A DNA stretch of 64,000 nt from JAEUSE01 sp964648985 (GCA_964648985.1 CAZYMS010000005.1:6751-70750), one strand, 5' to 3'. Numbered from the stretch's first letter, positions 17,021 through 25,567 are shown. Notes: generated by a model not told the origin, from the letters alone. Numbers and translations: made by a program.

Positions 17021-17410
17021 ATGAAAACTTTGGAAGATATAATAAAGTTGTGCAAGGACGAGGCGGGGAAGATTTTTGTAATGGATGAGAAGGGGGATTT
17101 GCAACTAGTAATAATGGGAGTGGGGGAGTATCAAAAAGTCAAAAGTCATCAAGCAGAAAGTCGAAAGTCGGAAATGCCCGATCCAGAATTGGTGAATAGA
17201 GAAATCCTGAAGGCCCAATTATCGGAGGTGGGTGGTGGCCAAGGAGCACCCTTGGCAGCCAAAGGCACTCCTTGGTACCAGGCCACAGCGAACCCGTATA
17301 TCTCTACTCCACCCCCAGAAATACGGTCAAACGGATTACCCAAGCAGCGCGACATGCGCGAAGAGGTTATAGACCCCAGTTTTGACTTTGATGCACCCGA
17401 GGAAATATAG
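17021..17410 (+). CDS. Small unknown protein with Phd-like N-terminal strand pattern
   Basis: 129 residues from MKTLEDIIKLCKDEAG. The first 40 residues (IFVMDEKGDLQLVIMGVGEYQKV) resemble the beta-hairpin/helix start of Phd/YefM antitoxins, but there is no toxin gene beside it. The rest is Pro/Gly-rich and acidic, probably disordered. Codons for KSHQAESRKSEM (17135-17176) are made of six 7-base units, so a spacer-type repeat lies inside the gene. An upstream in-frame start at 16997 is possible but less natural. The function is unknown. Confidence 0.6.
   Translation: MKTLEDIIKLCKDEAGKIFVMDEKGDLQLVIMGVGEYQKVKSHQAESRKSEMPDPELVNREILKAQLSEVGGGQGAPLAAKGTPWYQATANPYISTPPPEIRSNGLPKQRDMREEVIDPSFDFDAPEEI
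17135..17176 (+). repeat. Heptad repeat inside a coding region
   Basis: Six consecutive 7-base units: aaagtca, aaagtca, tcaagca, gaaagtc, gaaagtc, ggaaatg. It has the same character as the spacer repeats. Confidence 0.75.
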
Positions 17411-17430
17411 GTTTTAATTGGTTAAAAAGA

Positions 17431-17473
17431 GAAAGCGAGCAAGAACACTCTCTTTGTGTTATTGCTCGCTTTT
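17431..17473. terminator. Bidirectional terminator between convergent genes
   Basis: gaaagcgagcaagaacac pairs with gtgttattgctcgctttt, giving U-tracts in both directions between the stops at 17410 (plus) and 17490 (minus). Confidence 0.9.
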
Positions 17474-17489
17474 GGTGGGCCGTATACGT

Positions 17490-17825
17490 TTATTGGACAC
17501 ATTGAATTTCCGCACTGCTGATAACGAGGTCAGCAGTCTTCCCTTGTACGCTTGCGGGGAATACTAAATACGCAGCTCCTGCGTTCTCGTCTTGCCGAAT
17601 ATTTAACTCCGCCTTTTTGAACCACCTTACTTTTCGTTGGCCGTCTTCGTAATAAGCAACTTTTACCGAAGTTGTTCCTCTTCGAAACTTGTGAGTTTGT
17701 CCACAGTTTGGGTCTTCGTAGTCGTACAGACTTACAAGTTTGTAGTTTCTAGCATATGAGGCTGCCAACGCCAGACTGTAAGACAGGAGCAGAGTAACGG
17801 TCATTGCAAACAGTATACGTTTCAT
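17490..17825 (-). CDS. Small exported protein of unknown function
   Basis: 111 residues. The N-terminal signal peptide (MKRILFAMTVTLLLSYSLALA, then AS) suggests export. The mature part has two cysteines (in DPNCGQT and EIQCVQ) that could pair, and a beta-rich look with KVAYYEDGQRKVRWFKK. A strong Shine-Dalgarno (ggaggggaattcg) and a near-consensus promoter precede it, in contrast to its ribosomal neighbours. The family is not recognised. Confidence 0.75.
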   Translation of the reverse strand: MKRILFAMTVTLLLSYSLALAASYARNYKLVSLYDYEDPNCGQTHKFRRGTTSVKVAYYEDGQRKVRWFKKAELNIRQDENAGAAYLVFPASVQGKTADLVISSAEIQCVQ

Positions 17826-18147
17826 CGAATTCCCCTCCGGTTTTGATTGAGAAAATTTAAGTATGTAAGTCGTCGTGGGCGAGTCCCCAGGGCGACCAGT
17901 TAATGGAGCGGCATTATTATAAGAGGAAAGGTCGTCTAAGTCAATGTTTTGTGTTGACAGTACGCTACTAAATTACCTATAATCCTCTTAGCGTACAGGT
18001 AACTGTAATGCGCTTATTATTGTCTCGTTATTAATAATTTCGCTCTGGATTCTCGTAGAGAAAAAAAGAGGCACCCTTGGCGTTGAAGCTAAATCGATAG
18101 GCTGCAGCGGCAAGGGAAACTCGAGCGAAGAGAAGGAACACACTCTC
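17826..18147. promoter_or_regulatory. Divergent promoter region and tuf leader
   Basis: Minus strand: TTGACT (17939-17944), 17-base spacer, TATAAT (17916-17921), for the exported protein. Plus strand: TTGACA (17954-17959), 18-base spacer, TATAAT (17978-17983), for tuf. The two -35 boxes are only 9 bases apart, so RNA polymerases may compete. The tuf leader is ~155 bases; cccttg/caaggg near 18072-18117 closes a stem with an inner cgttgaagc/gctgcagcg pairing. Confidence 0.85.
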
Positions 18148-19335
18148 ATGGCAGAAGCGTTTGATCGCTCCAAGCCGCATGTAAACGTGGGTACCATTGG
18201 TCACGTTGACCACGGTAAGACCACTTTGACTGCAGCTATCACAACCGTTCTTGCAAAGACCGGTCAGTCCAAGGCTCGCGCCTACGACCAAATTGATAAT
18301 GCTCCGGAAGAAAAAGCCCGTGGTATTACCATTAACACTGCACACGTAGAATACGAATCTGCAAAGCGTCACTACGCACACGTAGATTGTCCTGGTCACG
18401 CTGACTACATTAAGAATATGATTACCGGTGCTGCCCAAATGGACGGTGCTATCTTGGTGGTTTCAGCTGCAGATGGTCCTATGCCTCAGACTCGCGAACA
18501 CATCTTGCTCGCTCGTCAGGTAGGTGTACCGTACATTGTCGTATTCATGAACAAGGTAGATATGGTTCAGGATGCTGAACTTTTGGACCTTGTTGAAGAA
18601 GAAATTCGTGATCTCCTTAAGAAGTATGAATTTCCTGGTGATGCTACTCCTATCATCCGTGGTTCCGCGCTTAAGGCTCTTGAAGGCGATACCTCTGAAA
18701 TTGGTGAGCCAGCTATTTTGAAGCTCGTAGAAGCTTTGGACAGCTACATTCCTCAACCAGAGCGCGCTACTGACCTCCCATTCCTCATGCCAATCGAAGA
18801 TATCTTCACTATTGAAGGTCGTGGTACTGTGGTAACTGGTCGTATTGAGCGTGGTACTTTGAACATAAACGACGAACTTGAAATTGTTGGTCTTCGCCCA
18901 ACTTCCAAGACCGTTGCAACCGGTATTGAAATGTTCAACAAACAGCTCGACAAGGGTATGGCCGGTGACAACGCAGGTGTACTCCTCCGTGGTGTTAAGA
19001 AGGAAGAAGTAGAACGCGGTCAGGTTTTGGCCAAGCCAGGTTCTATTACTCCTCACACTGAGTTCACTGCTGAAGTATATATTTTGACCAAAGAAGAAGG
19101 TGGACGTCACACTCCATTCTTCAAAGGTTATAAGCCTCAGTTCTACGTTCGTACAACCGACGTGACTGGTGAGGTAACACTCCCAGAAGGAACTGAAATG
19201 GTTATGCCTGGTGATACCATTACCGTAACCATCAAACTTATTACTCCTGTTGCACTTGAAGAAAAAGGCAAATTCGCTATCCGCGAAGGTGGCCGCACTG
19301 TCGGTGCTGGTGTAGTAACCAAGATCCTCAAATAA
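18148..19335 (+). CDS. tuf: Elongation factor Tu
   Basis: 395 residues, full length. G1 GHVDHGKTT, G2 region RGITINTAHVEY, G3 DCPGHADY, G4 NKVD, G5 GSALKALEG; domains II and III are complete and end GRTVGAGVVTKILK. It delivers aminoacyl-tRNA to the ribosome. It is a single-gene unit here, not joined to fusA, with its own consensus promoter, a structured leader and a Shine-Dalgarno-like gagaagga. A strong terminator follows. Confidence 0.98.
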   Translation: MAEAFDRSKPHVNVGTIGHVDHGKTTLTAAITTVLAKTGQSKARAYDQIDNAPEEKARGITINTAHVEYESAKRHYAHVDCPGHADYIKNMITGAAQMDGAILVVSAADGPMPQTREHILLARQVGVPYIVVFMNKVDMVQDAELLDLVEEEIRDLLKKYEFPGDATPIIRGSALKALEGDTSEIGEPAILKLVEALDSYIPQPERATDLPFLMPIEDIFTIEGRGTVVTGRIERGTLNINDELEIVGLRPTSKTVATGIEMFNKQLDKGMAGDNAGVLLRGVKKEEVERGQVLAKPGSITPHTEFTAEVYILTKEEGGRHTPFFKGYKPQFYVRTTDVTGEVTLPEGTEMVMPGDTITVTIKLITPVALEEKGKFAIREGGRTVGAGVVTKILK

Positions 19336-19351
19336 GCCAGTTAAAGCTTAC

Positions 19352-19381
19352 AAAAAGACTACCCGAATGGGTAGTCTTTTT
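19352..19381 (+). terminator. tuf terminator
   Basis: A perfect 13-base stem (aaaaagactaccc/gggtagtcttttt) has the loop gaat. Confidence 0.95.
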
Positions 19382-19461
19382 GCGCACATGTACAGATATT
19401 TTGTTTCGTATTATTATGGCTACGCATATAGACGGTTGGTAGTGCTATAGTACATATAGAT

Positions 19462-21147
19462 ATGGGTACATCGCTTAGGCCGACTGGCGAACAGGAAAAG
19501 TTTTTACGATCGATATCATCTACGGCAGAGCTGGGTCAGCCACAGGAACAAAAAGAAGTTGTCGCAGAAAAGCAAGCAATAGATGGAAAATCCGAACGAA
19601 AGCTCGGAGTATTTGCTGAGTCTTTAGAGCGGCTTGAAAATATAGAAGGTGGTCGCGGGGTTAAAGCGCTGCGATTTTTATTGCGTTCAGAGCAGAATAC
19701 AGCGTTGTCTGGACGGGAGCTGGTGAATCAGGTAAGAACCGAATACCCTCTTATATCGGATTTGGAATCTGGCCTGGAACAGATGATTGTAGAGCGTATT
19801 GGTGTAGCGGGGCCACAGATGTCACAACAAGAAGCACTCAATGCCTCCGAGCGTAAGAAAGAAGAATACAGAAATGCAGCGCGGGAGTTGGTTGCCGCGT
19901 TGACCCCTCTGTATGCAAAATACCCGATTAGGTCTACTGTGGCGGTGGAAGCAGCCATGGTAGAGGTCCGATACGTTCGTGATAACCACCGACCAAGCCC
20001 AATAGGTAGGGAGGTGGGGCAGCACCGTTTGAGCGAGGCTGTCGCCCTCCTCTCTGAGCAGCAGTCGATTAGTATTGGTGATGCAAGAGCGGTAAGCAAA
20101 ATTGTTGAGCAGGTGTTTGAAGAGCCACCCCCGGCGGTAACTAAATCCATAGCGAGAATTAAGGATAGGTCGGGCTTACTCGCACTTGAAGTGCGTCAAA
20201 GGTTAGCAGGTTTATATAGAGAGGGGGTATCGAATGAAGTGGGGGTAGAATCTGGTAAGGAATCTGAGTTTGGTATTTCGAGTCCTGAGTTGTCAGAGTT
20301 CGTTAGTTTCGTAAAACACCATCGGGTTCGAATAAAAGAACGGCTTCTTGCCGGCGACTCTCTGAGTGACGCAATCTATCACACTTTTTATAGTCGTACT
20401 GCTACGCCAAGATATACCGAAGGTAGCTCAAATTACGAACAGCTAACTACGGCGTATGGCAGAGATATAGCCACATTGCGGGAAAAATTATCAAAAAATC
20501 CTAAGGTGCTTTCTTTTCCGACCGGTGGTTGGTTATACACGCAGATTCATCCAGGCTTAAAGAAAGATGGTGGAATTGGCAGGCTGTATATTAATGTTGA
20601 CCCAACGACAGGCCCCAAGGTATATGAGCAGGTCATTGCCCTGTGCGCAGAAAAAGAGCTAGGTATTGATACTAAAATTCCGCTCAAGGGAAACGAGTTC
20701 AACTTTAATAGGGCCGATCAGATGCTTTTGTACTTTGCGCCTAAGGACGCAGACGCAGTGATGCGAGTAGTGAGCGAAGTGCATGGTGCGAACATCGGCT
20801 CGTTTACGAATCCTGAAACCGCCAAGTTTGTTTCTCCCGTGGTAGGTAACGATAATAAGCTCCTTAGAGGGGTTGGTTTTGGCGAAGATCCTAAGGTGTC
20901 AGGAAAATCTTTTGGGGACATTCGTTCCTCAGTCTTGGCCCACATATACCGGACCGCAGAAGAGCAGGGGGTGGAGTTAAGTGATCCGAGTTTTGATATC
21001 CAGACAGTGTATGAACAGGCGTGCAAAGATTACAATGTAGATTCAGGTTCACCAGGTTACAGTGCGAACAACAGTCAGTTTGAAGATTTCAGGCGCAAAT
21101 ATACTCCGCAGGTGGCATCACTAAGGAATCTCAAATTGGCGGCGTAG
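19462..21147 (+). CDS. Large unknown protein with HopA1-like C-terminal domain
   Basis: 561 residues, no signal peptide or TM. Residues 1-340 are helical and charged and unrecognised. Residues ~345-500 follow the pattern of the HopA1 / LxmY-type domain: FPTGGWLYTQIHPG, then GRLYINVDP (R374, Y376), a lysine-bearing IPLKGNEF (K409), FNRADQMLLYF (R417, D419) and near the end GVGFGEDP plus SFGDIRSSVLAHI (R488). Known relatives are a Pseudomonas type III effector and lyase components of lanthipeptide synthetases. No precursor peptide or kinase gene is adjacent. Domain recognition is from motif order only; function is open. Confidence 0.55.
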   Translation: MGTSLRPTGEQEKFLRSISSTAELGQPQEQKEVVAEKQAIDGKSERKLGVFAESLERLENIEGGRGVKALRFLLRSEQNTALSGRELVNQVRTEYPLISDLESGLEQMIVERIGVAGPQMSQQEALNASERKKEEYRNAARELVAALTPLYAKYPIRSTVAVEAAMVEVRYVRDNHRPSPIGREVGQHRLSEAVALLSEQQSISIGDARAVSKIVEQVFEEPPPAVTKSIARIKDRSGLLALEVRQRLAGLYREGVSNEVGVESGKESEFGISSPELSEFVSFVKHHRVRIKERLLAGDSLSDAIYHTFYSRTATPRYTEGSSNYEQLTTAYGRDIATLREKLSKNPKVLSFPTGGWLYTQIHPGLKKDGGIGRLYINVDPTTGPKVYEQVIALCAEKELGIDTKIPLKGNEFNFNRADQMLLYFAPKDADAVMRVVSEVHGANIGSFTNPETAKFVSPVVGNDNKLLRGVGFGEDPKVSGKSFGDIRSSVLAHIYRTAEEQGVELSDPSFDIQTVYEQACKDYNVDSGSPGYSANNSQFEDFRRKYTPQVASLRNLKLAA

Positions 21148-21213
21148 GCTGGTTTCAAAAGTATTCCTAACTTATTTTTTAGATTTAAGCACCCCTCCTA
21201 ACCAACCAAGATA

Positions 21214-21266
21214 CAAAAAAGCCGCAACCTGGATCGTGAATGTATCACGTTCCAGTCTCGCGGCTT
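21214..21266 (-). terminator. Terminator for the minus-strand gene at 21314
   Basis: On the minus strand, aagccgcgagactgg...ccaggttgcggctt forms a long stem ending in a T-run (A-run at 21215-21220 on the plus strand). Confidence 0.85.
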
Positions 21267-21313
21267 GTAATTTTCCCTCTCGTTCCCTCGTTCTGATTTT
21301 TTGGTTGAGCACA

Positions 21314-21871
21314 TTACCACCCTGCCCATGCTGGAGTTGCTTTGATACGGTCTCTGAGAGTGGCGAGAAAATCCGTGATCTCCTGAGGGGTGGCGCCCGT
21401 TGTTGCCCGGAGTTGAAATTTCTCTGCTTTCTCAAAGATATCAAAACTTTTTGAGCCTAGTACGGCTTCTTTGCCGGCAACTTTTTTCTTTGCTTGAATA
21501 TCGGCGCCAAATTTAAGCCAACTATACTCTTCCGTTGGATTGCCTGGCAGGGAGACGCTGTATTCGACTGCTGGGACAGGTATTGGCTTGTGATTGCTAG
21601 AATGGTTTGTGGTGTATTCAAAGTGCAGCACAAACCCATCCTTTCTTGCCATAGTGCAGGACCAGCCGGTTGTTTTTCCGTTGGTCTTTCTTTCTCGGGT
21701 GCTCGTAAAGTAGTCAGCACTCATAAAGCGAATTGCCTTCGGTTCCGTGTTCGGTTTGATAATTGTTTTTTGATTGAATCCCCAAAAGCTAATCCCCAAG
21801 AGGAGTATTGCAGCAGCAATTAGTTCGGAGTGACGGTACCTCTTAATTTGCTCTAAGAAAGTTTGGTTCAT
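21314..21871 (-). CDS. Membrane-anchored protein of unknown function
   Basis: 185 residues from MNQTFLEQIKRYRHSEL, chosen over an upstream start because an aaaggaa Shine-Dalgarno lies just before it. One TM helix (about 18-36, IAAAILLLGISFWGF) anchors an extracytoplasmic domain of ~145 residues ending TPAWAGW. No family is recognised; a middle part (FVLHFEYTTN, ILN-type sheets) looks beta-rich. It is driven by a minus-strand promoter at 22114-22143 and is the third orphan minus-strand gene among the translation operons. Confidence 0.65.
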   Translation of the reverse strand: MNQTFLEQIKRYRHSELIAAAILLLGISFWGFNQKTIIKPNTEPKAIRFMSADYFTSTRERKTNGKTTGWSCTMARKDGFVLHFEYTTNHSSNHKPIPVPAVEYSVSLPGNPTEEYSWLKFGADIQAKKKVAGKEAVLGSKSFDIFEKAEKFQLRATTGATPQEITDFLATLRDRIKATPAWAGW

Positions 21872-22307
21872 TTTTTCGTTTCCTTTTTGTGTTGAAAGTT
21901 TAGTTTGCAAATAGGCAGGCAGGACATTCGAACTCGAATATCTTGCCCACATGAAAGTGAGCGAAATACTACAAAGTGCGAATCAATGCCTGCTATTTTT
22001 ATGAGATCCGATTACACTAAAGGTCTTGGTGGCCATGCATGCAGTACTGGACCTCTCTCTAGCGTTCCCCAGGTTTGGGGAGAAGACCGGATGTTGGAAA
22101 AGAACAAAGCGATATTATAGCATAAATTCGCACTTATTGTCAATATTCATCAGAAATTCACTTTTAGTTGTTGACAGTTTTTTAGTATTCCGCTAGAATT
22201 AGCGAAATGGTTAAGTTCAAATCTTGACCTTAGTTTTTTGGCCTTTTTATCGCTTAAATCAAGGTGAAAAGAGCACTTAATAACTATTCTTTACAAGCCC
22301 AAGCTCA
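21872..22307. promoter_or_regulatory. Divergent promoter region before rpsJ
   Basis: Minus strand: TTGACA (22138-22143), 18-base spacer, TATAAT (22114-22119), giving a ~240-base leader for the gene at 21871. Plus strand: TTGACA (22171-22176), 17-base spacer, TAGAAT (22194-22199), giving a ~105-base leader for rpsJ. No gene is credible in this stretch. Confidence 0.8.
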
Positions 22308-22634
22308 ATGGATAAGGCACAACCGGCTAAACCCCGAATACGCATAAAAATTCGCGCGTACGACAGCAAGCTTATTGACCAATCTGCTCGCCAGATTGTA
22401 GATACTGCAAAGCGTACTGGCGCAGAGGTGCATGGACCAGTACCGCTTCCGACCGATAAGAAGCGATATACTGTTCTTAAATCTACCTTTGTCCACAAAG
22501 ATTCTCGCGAGCAGTTTGAAATGCGTACTCATAAGCGCCTTATCGATATTCTTGAAGCAAATCCAAAGACTGTGGATGCTCTCACGAATTTGAACTTGCC
22601 AGCTGGTGTAGATGTAGAGATAAAGATGTCCTAG
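22308..22634 (+). CDS. rpsJ: 30S ribosomal protein S10
   Basis: 108 residues. KPRIRIKIRAYDSKLIDQSA at 8-27 and the HKRLIDI segment with the conserved tRNA-site loop GPVPLPT are typical. First gene of the long S10/spc unit. No Shine-Dalgarno is visible before the ATG. Confidence 0.97.
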   Translation: MDKAQPAKPRIRIKIRAYDSKLIDQSARQIVDTAKRTGAEVHGPVPLPTDKKRYTVLKSTFVHKDSREQFEMRTHKRLIDILEANPKTVDALTNLNLPAGVDVEIKMS

Positions 22635-22639
22635 GGGAT

Positions 22640-22765
22640 GGTCCTAGGCCCTATGTAGATAGGTCCCCGCTGTCATATCGGGGTAACAATCTACCAAAAT
22701 AGTAAGGATATATCCTAATTATTTTGGTGGGCGAAAGCCCCCTTTTAAATTACCTAAGTAAGATT
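22640..22765 (+). ncRNA. Structured spacer element between rpsJ and rplC
   Basis: gtagat near 22657 pairs with atctac near 22690 around a ccccg...cgggg hairpin. A second stem-loop follows (ccaaaatagtaagg with cctaattattttgg), then gggc-GAAA-gccc with a C4T4A3 tail resembling a weak terminator. It is unlike the heptad spacers elsewhere in the operon. A cis-regulatory RNA (autogenous ribosomal-protein site or processing/attenuation element) is possible. Confidence 0.45.
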
Positions 22766-22827
22766 GCAGCTTGTAGATTGAAAAAAGTGTTTTAATTTGC
22801 GATTTGCAATCATCAATCTCCAATTCC

Positions 22828-23502
22828 ATGAACTTCATTGTTGGCAAGAAACTAAACATGTCTCAGCACTTCCTCGAAAGCGGGGAAGTTATTCCGGTTA
22901 CTATAGTAAAGGCGTCTCCTGTTGTAGTTACTCAGGTTAAGACCAAAGCTGGTAAGGAAAAGTACGAAGCTATCCAAGTTGGGGTAAAAGCTAACGTAGC
23001 AGGTAGTCGTACTCACAGCAAGGCTGTTACTGGACACCTTAAGGGAGCAAAAGGAGTAGGAAAGTTGGTTGAGTTTCCTGTGCAGGACGCTTCTTCCTAT
23101 AGTGTAGGACAGACCCTAGATCTTTCCACCTTCCAAGTCGGCGAACTCGTCACTTGTGTCGGAGTAATGAAAGGCCGGGGTTTTGCTGGTGCTATAAAGC
23201 GCCATGGTTTTGCTGGTTTTCCCGCTTCTCATGGCCATGACCGTCCTCGCAGCGTTGGTTCCATTGGTCAGCGGTTCCCCCAGCATGTGCGTAAAGGGCT
23301 TCGAATGTCAGGTCATATGGGTACTACTCAAGTAACGGTCAAGAATTTACAGGTGGTCAGCGTAGATGCCGCGAAAGGTCTCATTGCCCTTAAAGGCGCT
23401 GTTCCCGGGTTCAGAAACGCTACTGTTAAAATAGTTTCTACCGGTAAAGTAAAGCCTGTTGGTAAGCCAGTAGAAGTAAAGGAAGAGAAAAAGAAGAAAT
23501 AA
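22828..23502 (+). CDS. rplC: 50S ribosomal protein L3
   Basis: 224 residues from MNFIVGKKLNMSQ, the usual L3 start; a start 8 codons upstream is also in frame. The loop near GFAGFPASHGHDRPRSVGSIG is the family's conserved finger reaching the peptidyl-transferase centre. A KPVEVKEEKKKK tail extends it by ~12 residues. Confidence 0.96.
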   Translation: MNFIVGKKLNMSQHFLESGEVIPVTIVKASPVVVTQVKTKAGKEKYEAIQVGVKANVAGSRTHSKAVTGHLKGAKGVGKLVEFPVQDASSYSVGQTLDLSTFQVGELVTCVGVMKGRGFAGAIKRHGFAGFPASHGHDRPRSVGSIGQRFPQHVRKGLRMSGHMGTTQVTVKNLQVVSVDAAKGLIALKGAVPGFRNATVKIVSTGKVKPVGKPVEVKEEKKKK

Positions 23503-23513
23503 CCAGGTAACCG

Positions 23514-23570
23514 TGAGTGATGAGCCTTGAGCCTTGAGCCCGAGCCTCACTTCTCAAGTCTCATTTCTAG
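23514..23570. repeat. Spacer inverted repeat, GTGAG family, before rplD
   Basis: gtgagtgatgagccttgag on the left is complementary to ctcacttctcaagtctcat on the right. Confidence 0.75.
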
Positions 23571-23576
23571 ATTTAT

Positions 23577-24242
23577 ATGAAAGTAAGCGTTTACAATCAA
23601 CAAGGACAGGTAGTGGGCAATGTCGACCTGAACGATAAGCTTTTTGCTGTTGCTCCAGAAAAGCATTTACTCGCAGAGGCAGTTCGTATTCAGCAGTCAA
23701 ATAGCAGGCTTGGTCTCGCTCATACCAAAACCCGCGGAGAAGTTCGCGGTGGTGGTAAAAAGCCATGGAAGCAAAAAGGCACAGGTCGTGCTCGCGCGGG
23801 TTCTATTCGCTCTCCGCTTTGGCGACACGGTGGTGTGACCTTTGGTCCCCGGAGCAACCGCAATTGGGAACTGAAGCTTAACAAGAAGTCAAAGGTAAAA
23901 GCACTTGCAATGGCGTTGACCGATAAAGTTCAAGAGAAGCGTTTGTATGTTATCGATGAGATTTCCTTGACAGAGAACAAGACCAGGCACGTTGCAGGTA
24001 TGTTTAAAGAACTTGGTAAGAATCTTGAAGGGTTTGGAAAGAAGCATTTACTTGTTGTTCAATCTGGTAGACAGGGTGTGGTACGTGCCTCTCGAAACCT
24101 TGCAAACTGTACTCCAGTTTCTGCAAGCACCTTGAATCTTCTTGAAATCATGAAAGCGGATGATGTTATTGTCCTTAAAGGAGCACTTGAAGTTCTCGAT
24201 AAGACATTTGTAAAGGAAGTTCGTAAAGTAAAAAGTTCATAA
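23577..24242 (+). CDS. rplD: 50S ribosomal protein L4
   Basis: 221 residues. The exit-tunnel loop is clear: TRGEVRGGGKKPWKQKGTGR followed by ARAGSIRSPLWRHGGVTFGP. In some bacteria L4 represses its own operon, but I see no E. coli-type S10 leader here. Confidence 0.96.
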   Translation: MKVSVYNQQGQVVGNVDLNDKLFAVAPEKHLLAEAVRIQQSNSRLGLAHTKTRGEVRGGGKKPWKQKGTGRARAGSIRSPLWRHGGVTFGPRSNRNWELKLNKKSKVKALAMALTDKVQEKRLYVIDEISLTENKTRHVAGMFKELGKNLEGFGKKHLLVVQSGRQGVVRASRNLANCTPVSASTLNLLEIMKADDVIVLKGALEVLDKTFVKEVRKVKSS

Positions 24243-24308
24243 AGTTCATAAAGCCGCAAGTAATTACTTTATAAACTTTAAGGACTCGACACACTTTTAA
24301 CTAATTCT

Positions 24309-24638
24309 ATGGCAACTAAGGATAAAAAAGTTACAGCAGCAGTTATCCATCCGGGTGAGCGGGTGATTGTTCGCCAACCCCGCCTTTCAGAAAAGGCCGT
24401 TGCGCTCAATAGCAAGAATCAGTATGTATTTACCGTAATTGCTGCTGCAACCAAGTTACAGATTCGAAGGCATTTGGAAGCTCTCTATGGTATTACTGTG
24501 GCACGCATAAATACTATCCGTATGGAAGGGAAAGTACGACGATACGGAAAAACTGCTGGCCGCACCAAAGCATATAAGAAGGCAGTTGTAACTTTAACTC
24601 CCGATTCAAAGAAGCCAGAGGTAATAGAAGCAGCATAA
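24309..24638 (+). CDS. rplW: 50S ribosomal protein L23
   Basis: 109 residues. RQPRLSEKAVALNSKNQYVF at the start and KVRRYGKTAGRTKAYKKAVV near the end match the family; L23 forms the docking site for SRP and trigger factor at the tunnel exit. The preceding spacer is an A/T-rich repeat of ttcataaag units. Confidence 0.95.
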   Translation: MATKDKKVTAAVIHPGERVIVRQPRLSEKAVALNSKNQYVFTVIAAATKLQIRRHLEALYGITVARINTIRMEGKVRRYGKTAGRTKAYKKAVVTLTPDSKKPEVIEAA

Positions 24639-24644
24639 ATCCAA

Positions 24645-24720
24645 GTGGTCGGTAGTCGGTACTCAGTAGTCAGTGAATGACTGCACAGTACAGACTACTG
24701 ACTACAGACAACTTATTTAC
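24645..24720. repeat. Spacer inverted repeat, AGTAGTC family, before rplB
   Basis: ggtagtcggtactcagtagtc on the left is complementary to gtacagactactgactac on the right. It is nearly identical to the spacer before rplE (29240-29312). Confidence 0.8.
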
Positions 24721-24727
24721 TATATTT

Positions 24728-25567
24728 ATGGCAGTAAAGCAGTACAAACCAACAACACCAGGTAGACGTTTTGCAAGTGTTACCGATTACTCGGTGTTAA
24801 CCAAGAAGGCTAAAGCCCCCAAGTCTCTTGTCATAAGCAAAACCACCCAGGCAGGTCGTAACAATAGCGGTAAAATTACTGTTCGTCATCGTGGCGGTGG
24901 AAGCCGTAAGAAGATCCGTGTAGTAGACTTTGTCCGCACTGATCGTAAAGATATACCAGGTTCTGTAAAAGCCATAAGCTACGATCCGACTCGCACTGCA
25001 TTTGTAGCCATGATCGCATACGCCGATGGTGTAAAACGATTCATCGTCGCTCCTCTTGGCCTTAAAGTTGGACAACAGGTACTGTTTTCTGAAACTGCTG
25101 AGATAAAACCGGGTAATAGACTAAGTATTTTTTCCATTCCTGTTGGTACCTTTATTCACGATATTGAACTGGTTCCTGGCCAGGGTGGTAAAATGGCTCG
25201 CAGTGCAGGTAGCTATGCCATTCTTCAAACTGTTGAGTCCGGATTCGCACTTTTGAAGCTCCCGAGTGGAGAAATTAGAAAAGTTCGTGAAGGTTGTGCT
25301 GCGACTATTGGTCAGATCTCAAACGGCGAACATATGAATGTTCGCTTGGGTAAAGCCGGTAGACGACGCCTAATGGGCTGGAGACCAAGTGTGCGTGGTA
25401 AAGTTATGAACCCAGTTGACCACCCTCATGGTGGTGGTGAAGGCCAAAATCCCATTGGTTTGAAATATCCGAAGACCCCATGGGGACGCCATGCTCTTGG
25501 CGTGAAGACCCGTGATAAGAAAAAGGGAAGTAAGAGCTTAATTATAAAGCGTAGACCGAAGAAGTAA
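24728..25567 (+). CDS. rplB: 50S ribosomal protein L2
   Basis: 279 residues from MAVKQYKPTTPGRRF; an in-frame ATG 51 bases upstream lies in the repeat spacer and is not used. The C-terminal motif MNPVDHPHGGGEGQ carries the His close to the peptidyl-transferase centre, and LKLPSGEIRKV is the second rRNA-binding segment. Confidence 0.97.
   Translation: MAVKQYKPTTPGRRFASVTDYSVLTKKAKAPKSLVISKTTQAGRNNSGKITVRHRGGGSRKKIRVVDFVRTDRKDIPGSVKAISYDPTRTAFVAMIAYADGVKRFIVAPLGLKVGQQVLFSETAEIKPGNRLSIFSIPVGTFIHDIELVPGQGGKMARSAGSYAILQTVESGFALLKLPSGEIRKVREGCAATIGQISNGEHMNVRLGKAGRRRLMGWRPSVRGKVMNPVDHPHGGGEGQNPIGLKYPKTPWGRHALGVKTRDKKKGSKSLIIKRRPKK

Noticed and set aside
17021..17410. Antitoxin of a toxin-antitoxin pair
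   Set aside because: Only the first 40 residues are Phd-like and no toxin gene is adjacent; the neighbour on the other strand is an exported protein.
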